NCBI GenBank assembly: GCA_031292565.1 | Contig: JARLGW010000010.1 | Location: 124,001 to 188,000, forward strand | Reading direction: 5' to 3' | Source: Paludibacteraceae bacterium | Lineage (GTDB): Bacteria; Bacteroidota; Bacteroidia; Bacteroidales; Paludibacteraceae | DNA length: 64,000 nt | In this document: piece after piece, positions 9,782 through 18,765 of the stretch | Layout of the letters: the number at the start of each line of letters is the position of its first letter | Numbering within the stretch: the first letter of the stretch is position 1 | The notes under the pieces: model-generated | What the model was told of the DNA's origin: nothing | The model's database searches: none | Seen by the model: only the letters and a program-made list of their open reading frames with translations | Program-made: the position numbers and the translations under genes

Positions 9782-10052
9782 AATATACTTTTTATCATTT
9801 TCTCAATCAAAAAAAAGAATATCAAAGTAAAATTCTAAATCTAAGAACAAACATGTTTTATTTGGGAAATTTTTATCTGCCTAACCTAAATTATTAGAAG
9901 AGGAATAAGACTAGTCGTTTTTTTTTTAGATTTTATTTCTTCCACTCAAAGTGGTTTGACGAGGTCTCATTGTTTTTTTATTTCTGTAGAAAAAATAATA
10001 TCTATCATAATCCTATTCCTCTTTTATGTTATGACATATTCTCAAACAAAAA

Positions 10053-10325
10053 CTAGTTAATTGCTTGCTCTAACTCGGCTCCAATCTTAAATTTAGCGGC
10101 CTTTTTAGCCGGAATTGATATTGCTGTTTTTGTTGCTGGATTGATTCCTTTACGCGCAGCTCTCTGCACCACTGAAAACGAGCCAAAACCAACTAAACTC
10201 ACTTTATTACCGGAAGCCAAAGCTCCAGAAACACTAGTAACAAAACCCTCTAAGGCTTTTTTTGAATCCATTTTGCTAAGTCCGGTTTTTTGGGCTATAG
10301 CATTAATTAATTCTGCTTTGTTCAT
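10053..10325 (-). CDS. hup: HU-family DNA-binding protein
   Basis: 90 residues, the usual HU length. It starts MNKAELINAIAQKTGLSKMD and carries the family signature GFGSFSVVQRAARKGINPAT (residues about 46-65) with the DNA-intercalating NPAT motif in the beta arm and a FKIGAELEQAIN end. HU forms dimers that bend DNA and compact the nucleoid. It stands alone in an AT-rich stretch upstream of the eCIS locus. HU paralogues are common in Bacteroidota, so this need not be the main housekeeping copy. Confidence 0.95.
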   Translation of the reverse strand: MNKAELINAIAQKTGLSKMDSKKALEGFVTSVSGALASGNKVSLVGFGSFSVVQRAARKGINPATKTAISIPAKKAAKFKIGAELEQAIN

Positions 10326-10362
10326 AATAATTTTTTTTTATTAGTTAGTGGATATAGATTTC

Positions 10363-10380
10363 ATGGAAGTTATCTTCCAT
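10363..10380 (-). promoter_or_regulatory. short palindrome in the hup leader
   Basis: ATGGAAG-TTAT-CTTCCAT, a perfect 7-bp inverted repeat 37 bp upstream of the hup start codon. It could be an operator (HU autoregulation) or a leader hairpin; which cannot be decided from sequence. Confidence 0.3.
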
Positions 10381-10460
10381 TTTATTTAAGGCTAAACTAG
10401 GAATAGAGCGTTTGGAGGTATTATTAATTGATAATATAGCTGTTTACATAATACTACAAG

Positions 10461-10640
10461 GATTCTCTCAAAGAATCTTTCAAGGCTCGGAAAATAGGTA
10501 CATATCCGAGGCCTTGAAAGAAAATAGGGTGGATAGGAAGGTTTGTGTTTGCTGCCAAGATTTATTAATAACTCCACCCCGCGAGGAGATCCATATATTT
10601 TTCCAACCCACAGAATCACTATTATACAGATTGGGTTAAC
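10461..10640. other. structured, GC-richer island in AT-rich intergenic DNA; candidate RNA
   Basis: Two adjacent hairpins: GATTCT/AGAATC (10461-10477), then CTTTCAAGGC(T)CGG / CCGAGGCCTTGAAAG (10477-10520, arms 14-15 bp with one bulge). A GC-rich stretch around 10575-10590 (ACTCCACCCCGCGAGGAG) follows. The flanks on both sides are far more AT-rich. Open frames of 75 codons exist on both strands but look like chance. A structured RNA or the remnant of a mobile element is possible. Confidence 0.35.
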
Positions 10641-11235
10641 TTACATATTAGAAGATTATTTCTTTTTATATGCAATACAAGTTATTTCTTTGGTTGAGTA
10701 AGAAAGATTACCTTTGCTGTTAAACAACACATAACTTATACATACTGAAGAAACAAGTATGTTCTGAAGATAAGAGTAATAGATGTCATTCCATTTAACA
10801 AAACATAAACAGAATGATTTTTACTCTATATAAAAGAAAAGTAGAATATGCCGCACGACGAGGAACAAACGATAGTATTTTTTAAAAGTGTATTTTTTTA
10901 TCATATTCTATTAATTTTTTGTTAAAAAAAACAATAAGAGGAATGAAATATGGAATGAAATATGTTTCCTAAAAAGATTTAGATATATTCACCTACACAG
11001 GAAACAGAATTATATATTTTTTTACCACTTTTATATTTTTATTATATAAAAGAATGGACGGTTCTGTTTGAAATTATAATAAAAGGTGAACCACATCTAG
11101 CATGAAGAATCGTGTGTTTGCTTCATTTGTAGTTATAAAAGAGCAACGAGTGAGTCAAAAATAAAAATTAATGCCTTTGCAAATATATAGATAATTTTCT
11201 ATAAAAAAATAAAAATTCAAAAAAAAAATTCAAAA
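10641..11235. other. AT-rich intergenic region
   Basis: About 600 bases, extremely AT-rich, with long A and T runs and no plausible coding frame. It presumably holds the promoter of the HTH gene at 11236, but I could not identify a clear -33/-7 pair. Confidence 0.4.
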
Positions 11236-11595
11236 ATGTTTATTATTTCTCAAAACATAAAGAAAATAATTCATAATGAACAAATTAGTATACGGATGTT
11301 TGAGCAATCCATCGGATGTTCGAATGGTGTAATTGGGCGATGTATATTAAAGGGGACTGATATAAGTAGCGTCTGGTTGTCGAAAATTATCGAAGCCTAT
11401 CCACAATATAATGCCAGATGGCTTTTAACAGGAAAAGGAAACATGATTTTGTCTTCCCAGAACAAAGAACCGATAAAAATAGAAAATTTAAATATCTTCA
11501 TAGATAAAAAAGAAGTGCTCGGAGACTGTAAAAAAATAGAAAAAGAAAACGGACAGCTAAAATTAATTATCGCAATTAAATGGGAACAACAATAG
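11236..11595 (+). CDS. CI/Cro-like HTH regulator without protease domain
   Basis: 119 residues. The N-terminal 70 residues match the layout of Bacteroidota CI-like repressors: an HTH region (about residues 14-45, MFEQSIGCSNGVIGRCILKG), then the hallmark YPQYNARWLLTGKGNMIL, which in this family joins the HTH to the rest of the protein. The C-terminal part (IENLNIFIDKKEVLGDCKKI) is short and coiled-coil-like, with no S24 protease domain. It is the first plus-strand gene ahead of the eCIS, so it is a candidate local regulator, though linkage is only positional. Confidence 0.7.
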   Translation: MFIISQNIKKIIHNEQISIRMFEQSIGCSNGVIGRCILKGTDISSVWLSKIIEAYPQYNARWLLTGKGNMILSSQNKEPIKIENLNIFIDKKEVLGDCKKIEKENGQLKLIIAIKWEQQ

Positions 11596-11929
11596 AAAGA
11601 AAAAACACACATTTGTTTTTGATTATAAGTGATCCGAACACAGTTCAATCTTTTTATAAATTATTATTACCATTATTTTTCAACAATCAGGATTAATTTA
11701 CCCTATCCTGAAAACGTAGCATAACCAGGCACTAATGCTTCAATAACAGCAAAAAAAATCGCACAACCGAGAATAAAACAAAATAATAATTATCTTTGGA
11801 TTACAAACAACCGATAGGAACAGCCCTTGTTTTTTAACAAAAACAATCTGAGAAGAAGTTCTCCATTGTTAAAAACATATCAATGGAAATTATGAGATCA
11901 ACGAATTTTAATTATAAAAAAAAGGCAAT
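11596..11929. other. intergenic region, nothing recognised
   Basis: 334 AT-rich bases between the HTH regulator and the membrane protein gene. No hairpin terminator, RNA gene or promoter motif stands out. Confidence 0.4.
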
Positions 11930-12247
11930 ATGGATCTACATAAAATTACTTCAATAACCGAGATACAAAAAGTTTTGTGTCTTGTCGATTTAAGTTTTGT
12001 CTTTATACTACTCCTTATCCTGTCAATGAGTATATGGGTATGCTTCTTTCGATCGCTCGTTAGCCGGTTCAAGTACCTGTTCTATGCCATTGGCTTTATC
12101 CTTTTTGTGGGCACCTATTTCCTTATAAATAAAATTGATGCCATCCCCAACGACGGCACCATTGCTATTGTTGCTTTTGTTATTATTGTATTGATAGTAT
12201 TGATTAAAAATATTCACGAAAACAGTCTTCGTAAGGATTACCCCTAA
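11930..12247 (+). CDS. small three-helix membrane protein, eCIS-adjacent
   Basis: 105 residues with three hydrophobic segments (about 21-43, 50-68 and 76-95) and polar termini (MDLHKITSITEIQK and NIHENSLRKDYP). It ends 21 bp before the AAA+ ATPase gene on the same strand, so it may open the eCIS transcription unit. No family is recognised. A membrane role in assembly or release of the particle is conceivable from position only. Confidence 0.55.
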   Translation: MDLHKITSITEIQKVLCLVDLSFVFILLLILSMSIWVCFFRSLVSRFKYLFYAIGFILFVGTYFLINKIDAIPNDGTIAIVAFVIIVLIVLIKNIHENSLRKDYP

Positions 12248-12268
12248 AATAGTTTTTAACGGTCGGAC

Positions 12269-13615
12269 ATGGAACAAAATGCAAAACAACTCGAACTGGA
12301 AATAGAATGGTTCAATAAAATATTGGAAACCAGAATCGAATTATATTTCAATCAGGGAAGCAATTATCAGGATATTAAAGAGATAATTCCGCCTGAATTG
12401 ACTGACTGTTTTTATTCTCAAACACTCCAGCAATTCAATTTGAGTTTTGAAGAACGGGTTATTTTAATCCTGTCATTAATTCCTCATATCCGCCCTGAAT
12501 TATTAGACACTTTTTTTACTCAGAATAAAAACTTCGAACGGCCTTTTACTGAATTTGGCGGTTGGAAAGGCATTACGCATGGAGGCTTTTTACCTACTGG
12601 AGAAACCGCAGCCTTCATTTTAGCCGGAAACGATTTATCCCGCAGATTTGACATTATCAAACTTTTTGAGGCCGATCATTATTTCCATAAAGCAAATATA
12701 GTACAGATAGAAGACAATGGCGAGAACGAGCCCTTCTTGAGCGGGAAGCTCTCCATTTCAACCGAGTATTTATATAAATGTACAATAGGCGAAACTCATA
12801 AGCCTGATTACAACATTCATTTTCCGGCAAAGCTCATCGAAACAAAATTAAACTGGAACGATTTGATTCTAGCTCCCGAAGTTTTTGATGAAGTGAATCA
12901 AATCCTCACGTGGATAAAATATGAATCGACGCTGATGAACGACTGGAATATGAAAAAATATATCAAGCCCGGCTACCGTTGCCTGTTTTATGGCCCTCCG
13001 GGTACAGGTAAAACATTAACCGCAGGGCTTATTGGGGAATCGACAGGTTTCGATGTTTACCGTATCGATCTATCCATGCTAGTTTCAAAATATATTGGTG
13101 AAACAGAGAAAAACCTCAGCAATGTATTTGATCAGGCTGAAAACAAAAAATGGATACTGTTTTTTGACGAGGCGGACTCATTATTCGGCAAACGAACACA
13201 AACATCTTCCTCCAACGACCGCTACGCGAACCAGGAAACGTCGTATCTGCTACAACGTATTGAAGATTTTCCGGGAGTAGTTATTTTAGCTACCAATCTT
13301 AAAAACAATATGGATGAAGCATTTTCACGCAGATTCCAGTCTATCATTCATTTTCCGATACCGGATTATGAACAACGATTGAAACTATGGCAAAATATTT
13401 TGCCGGAATATCTTCCGCTAGAAAGCTCAATCGATCTTAAAAAAATAGCGTTAAAATACGAATTAACCGGAGGTGCCATCATCAATGTAGTACGATTTTG
13501 TGCCCTAAAGGTTTTAAAGAACAATGCAGCTAATATCCCACCCTTCTTATTAAGCGACGGAATAAAAAAAGAAATGGAAAAAGAAGGAAAGGTATTTAGT
13601 AATATCTACGATTAA
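12269..13615 (+). CDS. eCIS AAA+ ATPase (Afp15-like)
   Basis: 448 residues. The N-terminal helical half (1-190) is followed by an AAA+ domain with Walker A GPPGTGKT at residues 242-249, Walker B ILFFDEADSLF with Asp300-Glu301, and an arginine-finger stretch FSRRFQSIIHFP near 355. AAA+ ATPases of this type are a core component of eCIS loci (Afp15/Pvc15) and are thought to help assembly; they are usually absent from the mature particle. Here the gene comes first, ahead of the cap and sheath genes, and is separated from them by 240 bp containing its own promoter-like sequence. Confidence 0.9.
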   Translation: MEQNAKQLELEIEWFNKILETRIELYFNQGSNYQDIKEIIPPELTDCFYSQTLQQFNLSFEERVILILSLIPHIRPELLDTFFTQNKNFERPFTEFGGWKGITHGGFLPTGETAAFILAGNDLSRRFDIIKLFEADHYFHKANIVQIEDNGENEPFLSGKLSISTEYLYKCTIGETHKPDYNIHFPAKLIETKLNWNDLILAPEVFDEVNQILTWIKYESTLMNDWNMKKYIKPGYRCLFYGPPGTGKTLTAGLIGESTGFDVYRIDLSMLVSKYIGETEKNLSNVFDQAENKKWILFFDEADSLFGKRTQTSSSNDRYANQETSYLLQRIEDFPGVVILATNLKNNMDEAFSRRFQSIIHFPIPDYEQRLKLWQNILPEYLPLESSIDLKKIALKYELTGGAIINVVRFCALKVLKNNAANIPPFLLSDGIKKEMEKEGKVFSNIYD

Positions 13616-13740
13616 TGTGTAGTAATTATGATAGTTCGTCGCCTTATTCTAACAATTCAGTTATTTGCTTTTCAACGAAATACCCTATCGACGGATGTTT
13701 GCCAAAACACCTAATTTTAAGATAAAAAAATTATCGTTCG

Positions 13741-13773
13741 TTTGTGAAATATTGATAAATAATATTAATTTTG
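13741..13773 (+). promoter_or_regulatory. Bacteroidota-type promoter for the eCIS structural genes
   Basis: TTTG at 13741-13744 and TAATTTTG at 13766-13773, matching the -33 TTTG and -7 TAnnTTTG elements of Bacteroidota housekeeping sigma, with a 21-bp spacer. The start codon of the DUF4255 gene lies 82 bp downstream. All following eCIS genes are tightly packed and probably depend on it. Confidence 0.55.
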
Positions 13774-13855
13774 AACAATCGGATAAAGCAACGATTCCCC
13801 TCTTCAAGCATAAAACTTTAAAATAGTTAACAACAACAGCTCTAAACATTAATTA

Positions 13856-14431
13856 ATGATTTACAGTGCTTTAAATATTATTGTATCAAAGATTAATGAC
13901 TATTTGAAATTACGATTTTCAAGTAATAGCAATTACTTGGAATTATGCAATCTGCTCGATCAGGATGGCAGCTTGGCTATTGTTGATTCAAATAAAATAA
14001 TAGCCACGTTAATAAACATCGAAAGAGAAACCGCATTCGGTATAAACCATCAAATACTTCCAAATAACAACGGTAAGCATGCTTTAACAAACCCTCCGGT
14101 CTATATTAATCTATATATATTATTTACATCCGTTTACACCGGTAAAAATTATTCGGAAGGATTAAAATTTATTTCTTCCATTATTGAATACTTACAGGCA
14201 AACTTAGTTTTCGACCATGCTAATACACCGCAACTAGGACCGAAAATTGAAAAACTGACTTTTGAAATAGTGAATCTTGACATACAAAATTTGAGTCAAC
14301 TTTGGGGAGCCATTGGCGGAAAATATATGCCATCCATCCTGTATAAAATCAGAATGCTATCATTCGATCAAGGTCAAATAAAATCAGAATTATATAGCGT
14401 AAGCCAACCCGATTTTAATATTGAACACTAA
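13856..14431 (+). CDS. DUF4255 protein, eCIS cap/terminator (Afp16-like)
   Basis: 191 residues. It begins MIYSALNIIVSKINDYLKLR, the typical opening of DUF4255 (Pvc16 N-terminal) proteins, and has the family's TNPPVYINLYILFTSVY core near residues 77-95 followed by the LWGAIGGKYMPSILYKIRML region near 150-170. Members cap the distal end of tube and sheath in contractile particles and set the length of the polymer. The stop codon overlaps the next start by one base (TAATG), showing translational coupling. Confidence 0.85.
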   Translation: MIYSALNIIVSKINDYLKLRFSSNSNYLELCNLLDQDGSLAIVDSNKIIATLINIERETAFGINHQILPNNNGKHALTNPPVYINLYILFTSVYTGKNYSEGLKFISSIIEYLQANLVFDHANTPQLGPKIEKLTFEIVNLDIQNLSQLWGAIGGKYMPSILYKIRMLSFDQGQIKSELYSVSQPDFNIEH

Positions 14432-15273
14432 TGGCAGATTATAAAAAACTAGTTGAAATATCAATATATCATTCATTCTTCAAAAACAATGAATGTAAAA
14501 ATCTGTCCGTCATTCCGTCAGGAGACACAAAAACAGTCTTTCACAAAACTGATTTAATATTCAATACCACAGGCAATAAAAATACCGTGTATTATAATGC
14601 TGATTTTATTGAATCCCTATTAGCCTATAAAAATGATGACATCAAATTATTTTTCAAACTCATAAAAACCGATCATTCGTTCTCTGCTTGCACAGAATTA
14701 GAACCCATGCAAGGCAAAATTCTCTATTTCGATTCCTCTTCCACTCGGAATATAGAAGATCAGCTTTACTTAAACAGTTCCGAGTTTGTTACAGCAAACG
14801 ATTCAAAAGACGTTAACGACGAGCTATTTAATAATGTTCTAACAAGAGTTGAGCGGGTGAAATTACCCGTGGGAATCATATGCATTAACTTATCCGACTT
14901 GATTTTAAATGATAACCTGACCGACAATAAAAATCACTATGCTATTCAGTTTAAAGCACGTCAAACCTATTGGCGATACAACATTATACAAACAAATAAT
15001 AACCCGTTTCACAATTTAATAATAAAAGACAATCGTCAGAATATAGAATTCTCAGAAAATGAATCGGTTAAGCTGTCAAATGGAGATCAGGCAAATCGAA
15101 TTATCAGTACGCAACCCATACCACATTGCCAATATCAAGATCAACAGTTTGATTTGGTCGGCATAAAAGATAATCAGGAAACCATTTTGATGAAACAATT
15201 GGAAACCCCTGACATTAAGAACGTTTCGAAAGAGAACAACAAAAGAATTTCTGAATTATATATTTATTGTTAA
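14431..15273 (+). CDS. unknown protein encoded between eCIS cap and sheath genes
   Basis: 280 residues, soluble, no signal peptide or membrane segment. It starts MADYKKLVEISIYHSFFKNN. The composition is rich in Asn, Asp, Ile and Lys. The segment KNHYAIQFKARQTYWRYNII (about residues 169-188) resembles the edge of a beta-sandwich. Tight placement between the DUF4255 cap and sheath genes, one base overlap upstream and 16 bp downstream, indicates a particle or assembly component. I do not recognise the family with certainty. Confidence 0.7.
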   Translation: MADYKKLVEISIYHSFFKNNECKNLSVIPSGDTKTVFHKTDLIFNTTGNKNTVYYNADFIESLLAYKNDDIKLFFKLIKTDHSFSACTELEPMQGKILYFDSSSTRNIEDQLYLNSSEFVTANDSKDVNDELFNNVLTRVERVKLPVGIICINLSDLILNDNLTDNKNHYAIQFKARQTYWRYNIIQTNNNPFHNLIIKDNRQNIEFSENESVKLSNGDQANRIISTQPIPHCQYQDQQFDLVGIKDNQETILMKQLETPDIKNVSKENNKRISELYIYC

Positions 15274-15289
15274 CTAAATTGTTTTTATT

Positions 15290-16912
15290 ATGGGACAAAT
15301 GAAAACCCCCGGCGTGTATATCGTCGAAAAAAATGCTTTCCCCAATTCGGTAGTTCAAGTACCGACTGCGGTTCCTGTGTTTATTGGACACACATCAACT
15401 GCCGAAAACGGAGGAAAGTCTTTACTTAATAAGCCATGGAAAATAACCTCGATGGCGGAGTATATCAATTATTTTGGTGGAGGCCCCAAACCAGAATTCT
15501 CAATTACCGAGAATGCCCCGGCTACTCCTCCCGCAAAAGACGGAGCTGCTGACGCTGCAAATGCCACCCCGGCACCAGCTGCCAGTACAAAGTTCTCCAT
15601 TGACAATTACAAGATTGCTCAATCAAACAGCAATTACAACCTGTATTACAGCATCTTGTTGTTTTACCAGAATGGTGGTGGCCCCTGCTACATTGTTTCC
15701 ATTGGTGATTATAAAACAGATTACGACCCTGCCAAATTTAGCAATGGTATCGATTTGCTGATTAAAGAACAGGAACCCACTATTATCGTGATGCCCGAAT
15801 TAATCAACTTGGGATTTGACGATTGTATCAAAATTCAGCAGCAAGCCCTTATGCATTGTGGCAATGTAATGCAAAACAGAGTAGCCATCCTGGATGTTTA
15901 TAATGGCAGTAAAGACCGACAAGACCCGGATGCTGGAGACGTAATAAATAAATTTAGGGAAGCTATCGGGATTAACTATTTAGATTTCTCAGCGGCCTAT
16001 TATCCTTGGTTAAACACCTCAATTGTGGAAGATAGCTCTTTGAGCTTTTTAAACTTTAGCCCCAGCGTTGACGTGTTGAAAACAATACTAACCAATGAAC
16101 TAGTAGCTCCAGTTGATGCACAATTAGCCCTGTTGGACAAGGATAAAGACAAAGACAGCATAGCCCGCCTAACGGAACTAAAAACTCAGTATACAGCATT
16201 ACTCGCTGAAATAAAAACCGATTACGATTTGAGTGACGGCGTTAGTTATAGCAATTTTAATAATGTGAACAAATCCATCATTAAAATCAGTCCTATCTTC
16301 AACATGCTGCTAAAAGAAATCAAATTACAAATCAATTTATTGCCCCCTTCAGCAGCCATGGCCGGTATTTACACTATGGTGGACAACAGTAAAGGCGTGT
16401 GGAAAGCCCCCGCAAACGTAAGCCTCAACGGAGTGGTATCGCCCTCGGTAAATATTACTCACTACGATCAGGAAGACCTCAATGTGCCCCTAAGCGGCAA
16501 ATCCATTAATGCCATCCGCTCATTTATAGGCGAAGGTGTTTTGGTTTGGGGAGCTCGCACGTTAGACGGTAATAGCCTCGATTGGCGATACATTAGCGTT
16601 AGACGTACGCTCATTATGCTTGAACAATCCATAAAAATAGCCTCAAAAGCATACGTTTTTGAACCCAACGTGGCCAATACCTGGATTACAATCAAAAGCA
16701 TGGTGCGCAATTTCCTTACCGGAATTTGGAAACAGGGTGGTTTGGCAGGAGCTGTGCCCGATGACGCGTTTAGCGTTCATGTAGGGCTTGGCGAAACGAT
16801 GACTGCCGACGATATTCTCGAAGGCATCATGCGAATCACTGTTCTTGTAGCAGTATCAAGGCCAGCCGAGTTTATCGAAATCACCTTCCAACAACAAATG
16901 CAAAAATCATAA
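15290..16912 (+). CDS. contractile sheath protein (Afp2-4-like)
   Basis: 540 residues. It opens MKTPGVYIVEKNAFPNSVVQ and VPTAVPVFIGHT, the standard start of phage-type sheath proteins, and ends with the conserved sheath C-terminal domain: GVLVWGARTLDG near 420, WRYISVRRTLIMLEQSI, and VAVSRPAEFIEITFQQQMQ at the end. An Ala/Pro-rich insert lies around residues 70-100 before NGGGPCYIVSIGDY. Only one sheath gene is present, whereas Afp has three. The sheath polymer contracts to drive the inner tube. Confidence 0.95.
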   Translation: MGQMKTPGVYIVEKNAFPNSVVQVPTAVPVFIGHTSTAENGGKSLLNKPWKITSMAEYINYFGGGPKPEFSITENAPATPPAKDGAADAANATPAPAASTKFSIDNYKIAQSNSNYNLYYSILLFYQNGGGPCYIVSIGDYKTDYDPAKFSNGIDLLIKEQEPTIIVMPELINLGFDDCIKIQQQALMHCGNVMQNRVAILDVYNGSKDRQDPDAGDVINKFREAIGINYLDFSAAYYPWLNTSIVEDSSLSFLNFSPSVDVLKTILTNELVAPVDAQLALLDKDKDKDSIARLTELKTQYTALLAEIKTDYDLSDGVSYSNFNNVNKSIIKISPIFNMLLKEIKLQINLLPPSAAMAGIYTMVDNSKGVWKAPANVSLNGVVSPSVNITHYDQEDLNVPLSGKSINAIRSFIGEGVLVWGARTLDGNSLDWRYISVRRTLIMLEQSIKIASKAYVFEPNVANTWITIKSMVRNFLTGIWKQGGLAGAVPDDAFSVHVGLGETMTADDILEGIMRITVLVAVSRPAEFIEITFQQQMQKS

Positions 16913-16947
16913 GAAACTTATTATTAATAATTTAATACATTATCATT

Positions 16948-17406
16948 ATGGCAGATGACGGTTCAGCACAATCAACAAATGTATGGGCATTACCAAAATT
17001 TTATTTTCAGGTAAAATGGGATTCGGAAGTAATGTCGTTTCAAGAAGTATCAGGACTTGAGTCGGAAACCCAACCCATAGAATATCGACATGGAGATAGC
17101 CCGGAGTTTTCAACCATTAAAATGCCCGGCATAAAAAAATCGGGAAATGTTACCATGAAAAAAGGAGTATTCAAATCCGACAATAAATTCTGGGATTGGT
17201 ATTCTCAAATAAAAATGAATACCATAAAAAGAATACCGATAACCATCAGTCTGTTAGACGAAGCCGGAGCCCCCACTATGGTTTGGACACTCACCAATGC
17301 CTGGCCAACCAAAATAACGGGTACCGATTTAAAATCCGATGGCAATGAAGTAGCAATCGAAAGCATAGAAATTGCTCACGAAGGGATAACAATATCTAAC
17401 GGTTAA
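16948..17406 (+). CDS. inner tube protein 1 (Afp1/5-like, gp19 family)
   Basis: 152 residues, typical length. Motifs: FYFQVKWDSEVMSFQEVSGL (residues 18-37), IEYRHGDSPEFSTIKMPGIK (49-68), VTMKKGVFKSDNKFWDWYSQ and WTLTNAWPTKITGTDLKSDG near the end; this is the usual order of the T4 gp19-type tube family. It follows the sheath by 35 bp and precedes a second tube-family gene. It should form the main rigid tube that carries cargo. Confidence 0.92.
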   Translation: MADDGSAQSTNVWALPKFYFQVKWDSEVMSFQEVSGLESETQPIEYRHGDSPEFSTIKMPGIKKSGNVTMKKGVFKSDNKFWDWYSQIKMNTIKRIPITISLLDEAGAPTMVWTLTNAWPTKITGTDLKSDGNEVAIESIEIAHEGITISNG

Positions 17407-17410
17407 TTCA

Positions 17411-17893
17411 ATGTCGGACAATTCAAGCAACTCATGGCTGATATCTAATGAATATCAGCCATCCGCTTTTTATTTTAAGGTAGTTTTCTCTGCCTCGCTT
17501 GGAATTACAGATACCAGTTTCAAAGAAGTTTCAGGCATTAGTAAAGAGATGCTCACCGAAGATGTGAAAGAAGGAGGCGAAAACGGGGTTATTCATAAAC
17601 TTCCAACGGGGTTTTCCCATCCGCGACTAGTGATGAAAAGGGGCATCGCCCCCATAAGTTCACCGTTGGTTGTTTGGTGTACCTCTATTTTTAATGGAGA
17701 ATTGGATGTTCCCGTGTGCAGCATGCCCATCATGGTTTACCTTATGAATGAGGAACAAACACCCGTGAGAGGATGGGCATTCACCAACGCGTATCCGGTG
17801 AAATGGGATGTTGACAGCTTTGAATCGTTGAAAAACGAAGTGGCAATAGAAACTATCGAATTTGAATACGAATCCTCTTACAGGGTAATTTGA
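17411..17893 (+). CDS. inner tube protein 2 / tube initiator (gp19 family)
   Basis: 160 residues, a diverged copy of the preceding tube protein: FYFKVVFSASLGITDTSFKE, VKEGGENGVIHKLP, LVMKRGIAPISSPLVVWCTS and WAFTNAYPVKWDVDSFESLK. In eCIS loci a second tube-type gene before the LysM protein usually encodes the layer that joins tube to spike (Afp5-like). It starts 4 bp after the first tube gene's stop. Confidence 0.88.
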   Translation: MSDNSSNSWLISNEYQPSAFYFKVVFSASLGITDTSFKEVSGISKEMLTEDVKEGGENGVIHKLPTGFSHPRLVMKRGIAPISSPLVVWCTSIFNGELDVPVCSMPIMVYLMNEEQTPVRGWAFTNAYPVKWDVDSFESLKNEVAIETIEFEYESSYRVI

Positions 17894-17902
17894 AATGAAA
17901 TT

Positions 17903-18073
17903 ATGGCAATTGAAATTAAAGAAATGGTAATAAAAACATCGGTTGATAATAGTGACAATGAAACTACTGATGAAAAATCACTTTGTGAAGACTTGAAAAA
18001 AATTAGAAACGACATTCTAAAAGAAAGTTTGGAAAATGTTATTGAATATTTAAACAAGCAAAAAGAGCGATAA
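17903..18073 (+). CDS. DUF5908 small eCIS protein
   Basis: 56 residues from ATG 17903 to TAA 18071-18073. It starts MAIEIKEMVIKTSVDN, matching the short DUF5908 family that occurs between tube and LysM genes in Bacteroidota contractile systems. The C-terminal half is an amphipathic helix (LKKIRNDILKESLENVIEYL). Its stop codon touches the next gene's ATG. Its role is unknown; an assembly factor or small baseplate peptide is plausible. Confidence 0.75.
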   Translation: MAIEIKEMVIKTSVDNSDNETTDEKSLCEDLKKIRNDILKESLENVIEYLNKQKER

Positions 18074-18757
18074 ATGAGCAAAGATTATCTAACCATAAAT
18101 TCATGCCAGGTAGATCAAGCCTCCGGGAAAGTATCAACAGATGGAAAAGGACAATTTGTCGTCATGATAAATCCCGCCAATTTCAACAACTCCGAAACGA
18201 TATGTTACAACGACGACAAATCATTCGGGCAAGCCGGACAAGCATTAAAGTTCGGTGCCGTGGGACCTAAAAAGATCAGCTTTGAAATTATTCTAGACGG
18301 AACCGGAGTATTGAATTCCCCACTGGTTGGAAATCCAGTTGTAGAAGTAAAAGACCAACTGACGCAATTGAAAAATCTCGTTTCAAAATACGAAGGTTCA
18401 AAGCATACCCCCAATGTAGTACAAATAGTCTGGGGCACCTTTTTGTTTTACGGTTGTATGCATGCAATGACGGTGAAAAATACCCTCTTCAAATCATCGG
18501 GAGCACCGTTGCGGGCAAAGGTGAATTTATCATTTACACAGTATAAAACACCACAGGAAATAATTAAAAGTGCAAATACAAACTCTCCCGATTTGACGCA
18601 CATTATAGAAGTAGTGGCTGGCGATACACTTCCCTTGCTATGCAATAAAATTTATAAAAACAGTGCTTATTACCTTCAGGTTGCCCAAATAAACAATCTC
18701 ACTAATTTCAGGCAGTTAACCCCCGGTATAAAGCTAAAGTTTCCACCCTTAAGATAA
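18074..18757 (+). CDS. LysM baseplate protein (Afp7-like, gp53-type)
   Basis: 227 residues. The N-terminal part (FVVMINPANFNNSETICYND, about 28-47, then KISFEIILDGTGVL) is the domain shared by eCIS hub-collar proteins. The C-terminal LysM domain spans about 175-227 (IIEVVAGDTLPLLCNKIYKN through PGIKLKFPPLR). In related particles this protein wraps the spike/tube junction; the LysM fold there has a structural role. It lies directly between DUF5908 and the spike gene (8 bp gap). Confidence 0.9.
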   Translation: MSKDYLTINSCQVDQASGKVSTDGKGQFVVMINPANFNNSETICYNDDKSFGQAGQALKFGAVGPKKISFEIILDGTGVLNSPLVGNPVVEVKDQLTQLKNLVSKYEGSKHTPNVVQIVWGTFLFYGCMHAMTVKNTLFKSSGAPLRAKVNLSFTQYKTPQEIIKSANTNSPDLTHIIEVVAGDTLPLLCNKIYKNSAYYLQVAQINNLTNFRQLTPGIKLKFPPLR

Positions 18758-18765
18758 GTTTATAT

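Noticed and set aside
10392-10639. 75-codon frames on both strands
   Set aside because: They overlap each other and follow hairpin sequences; neither shows protein-like conservation motifs.
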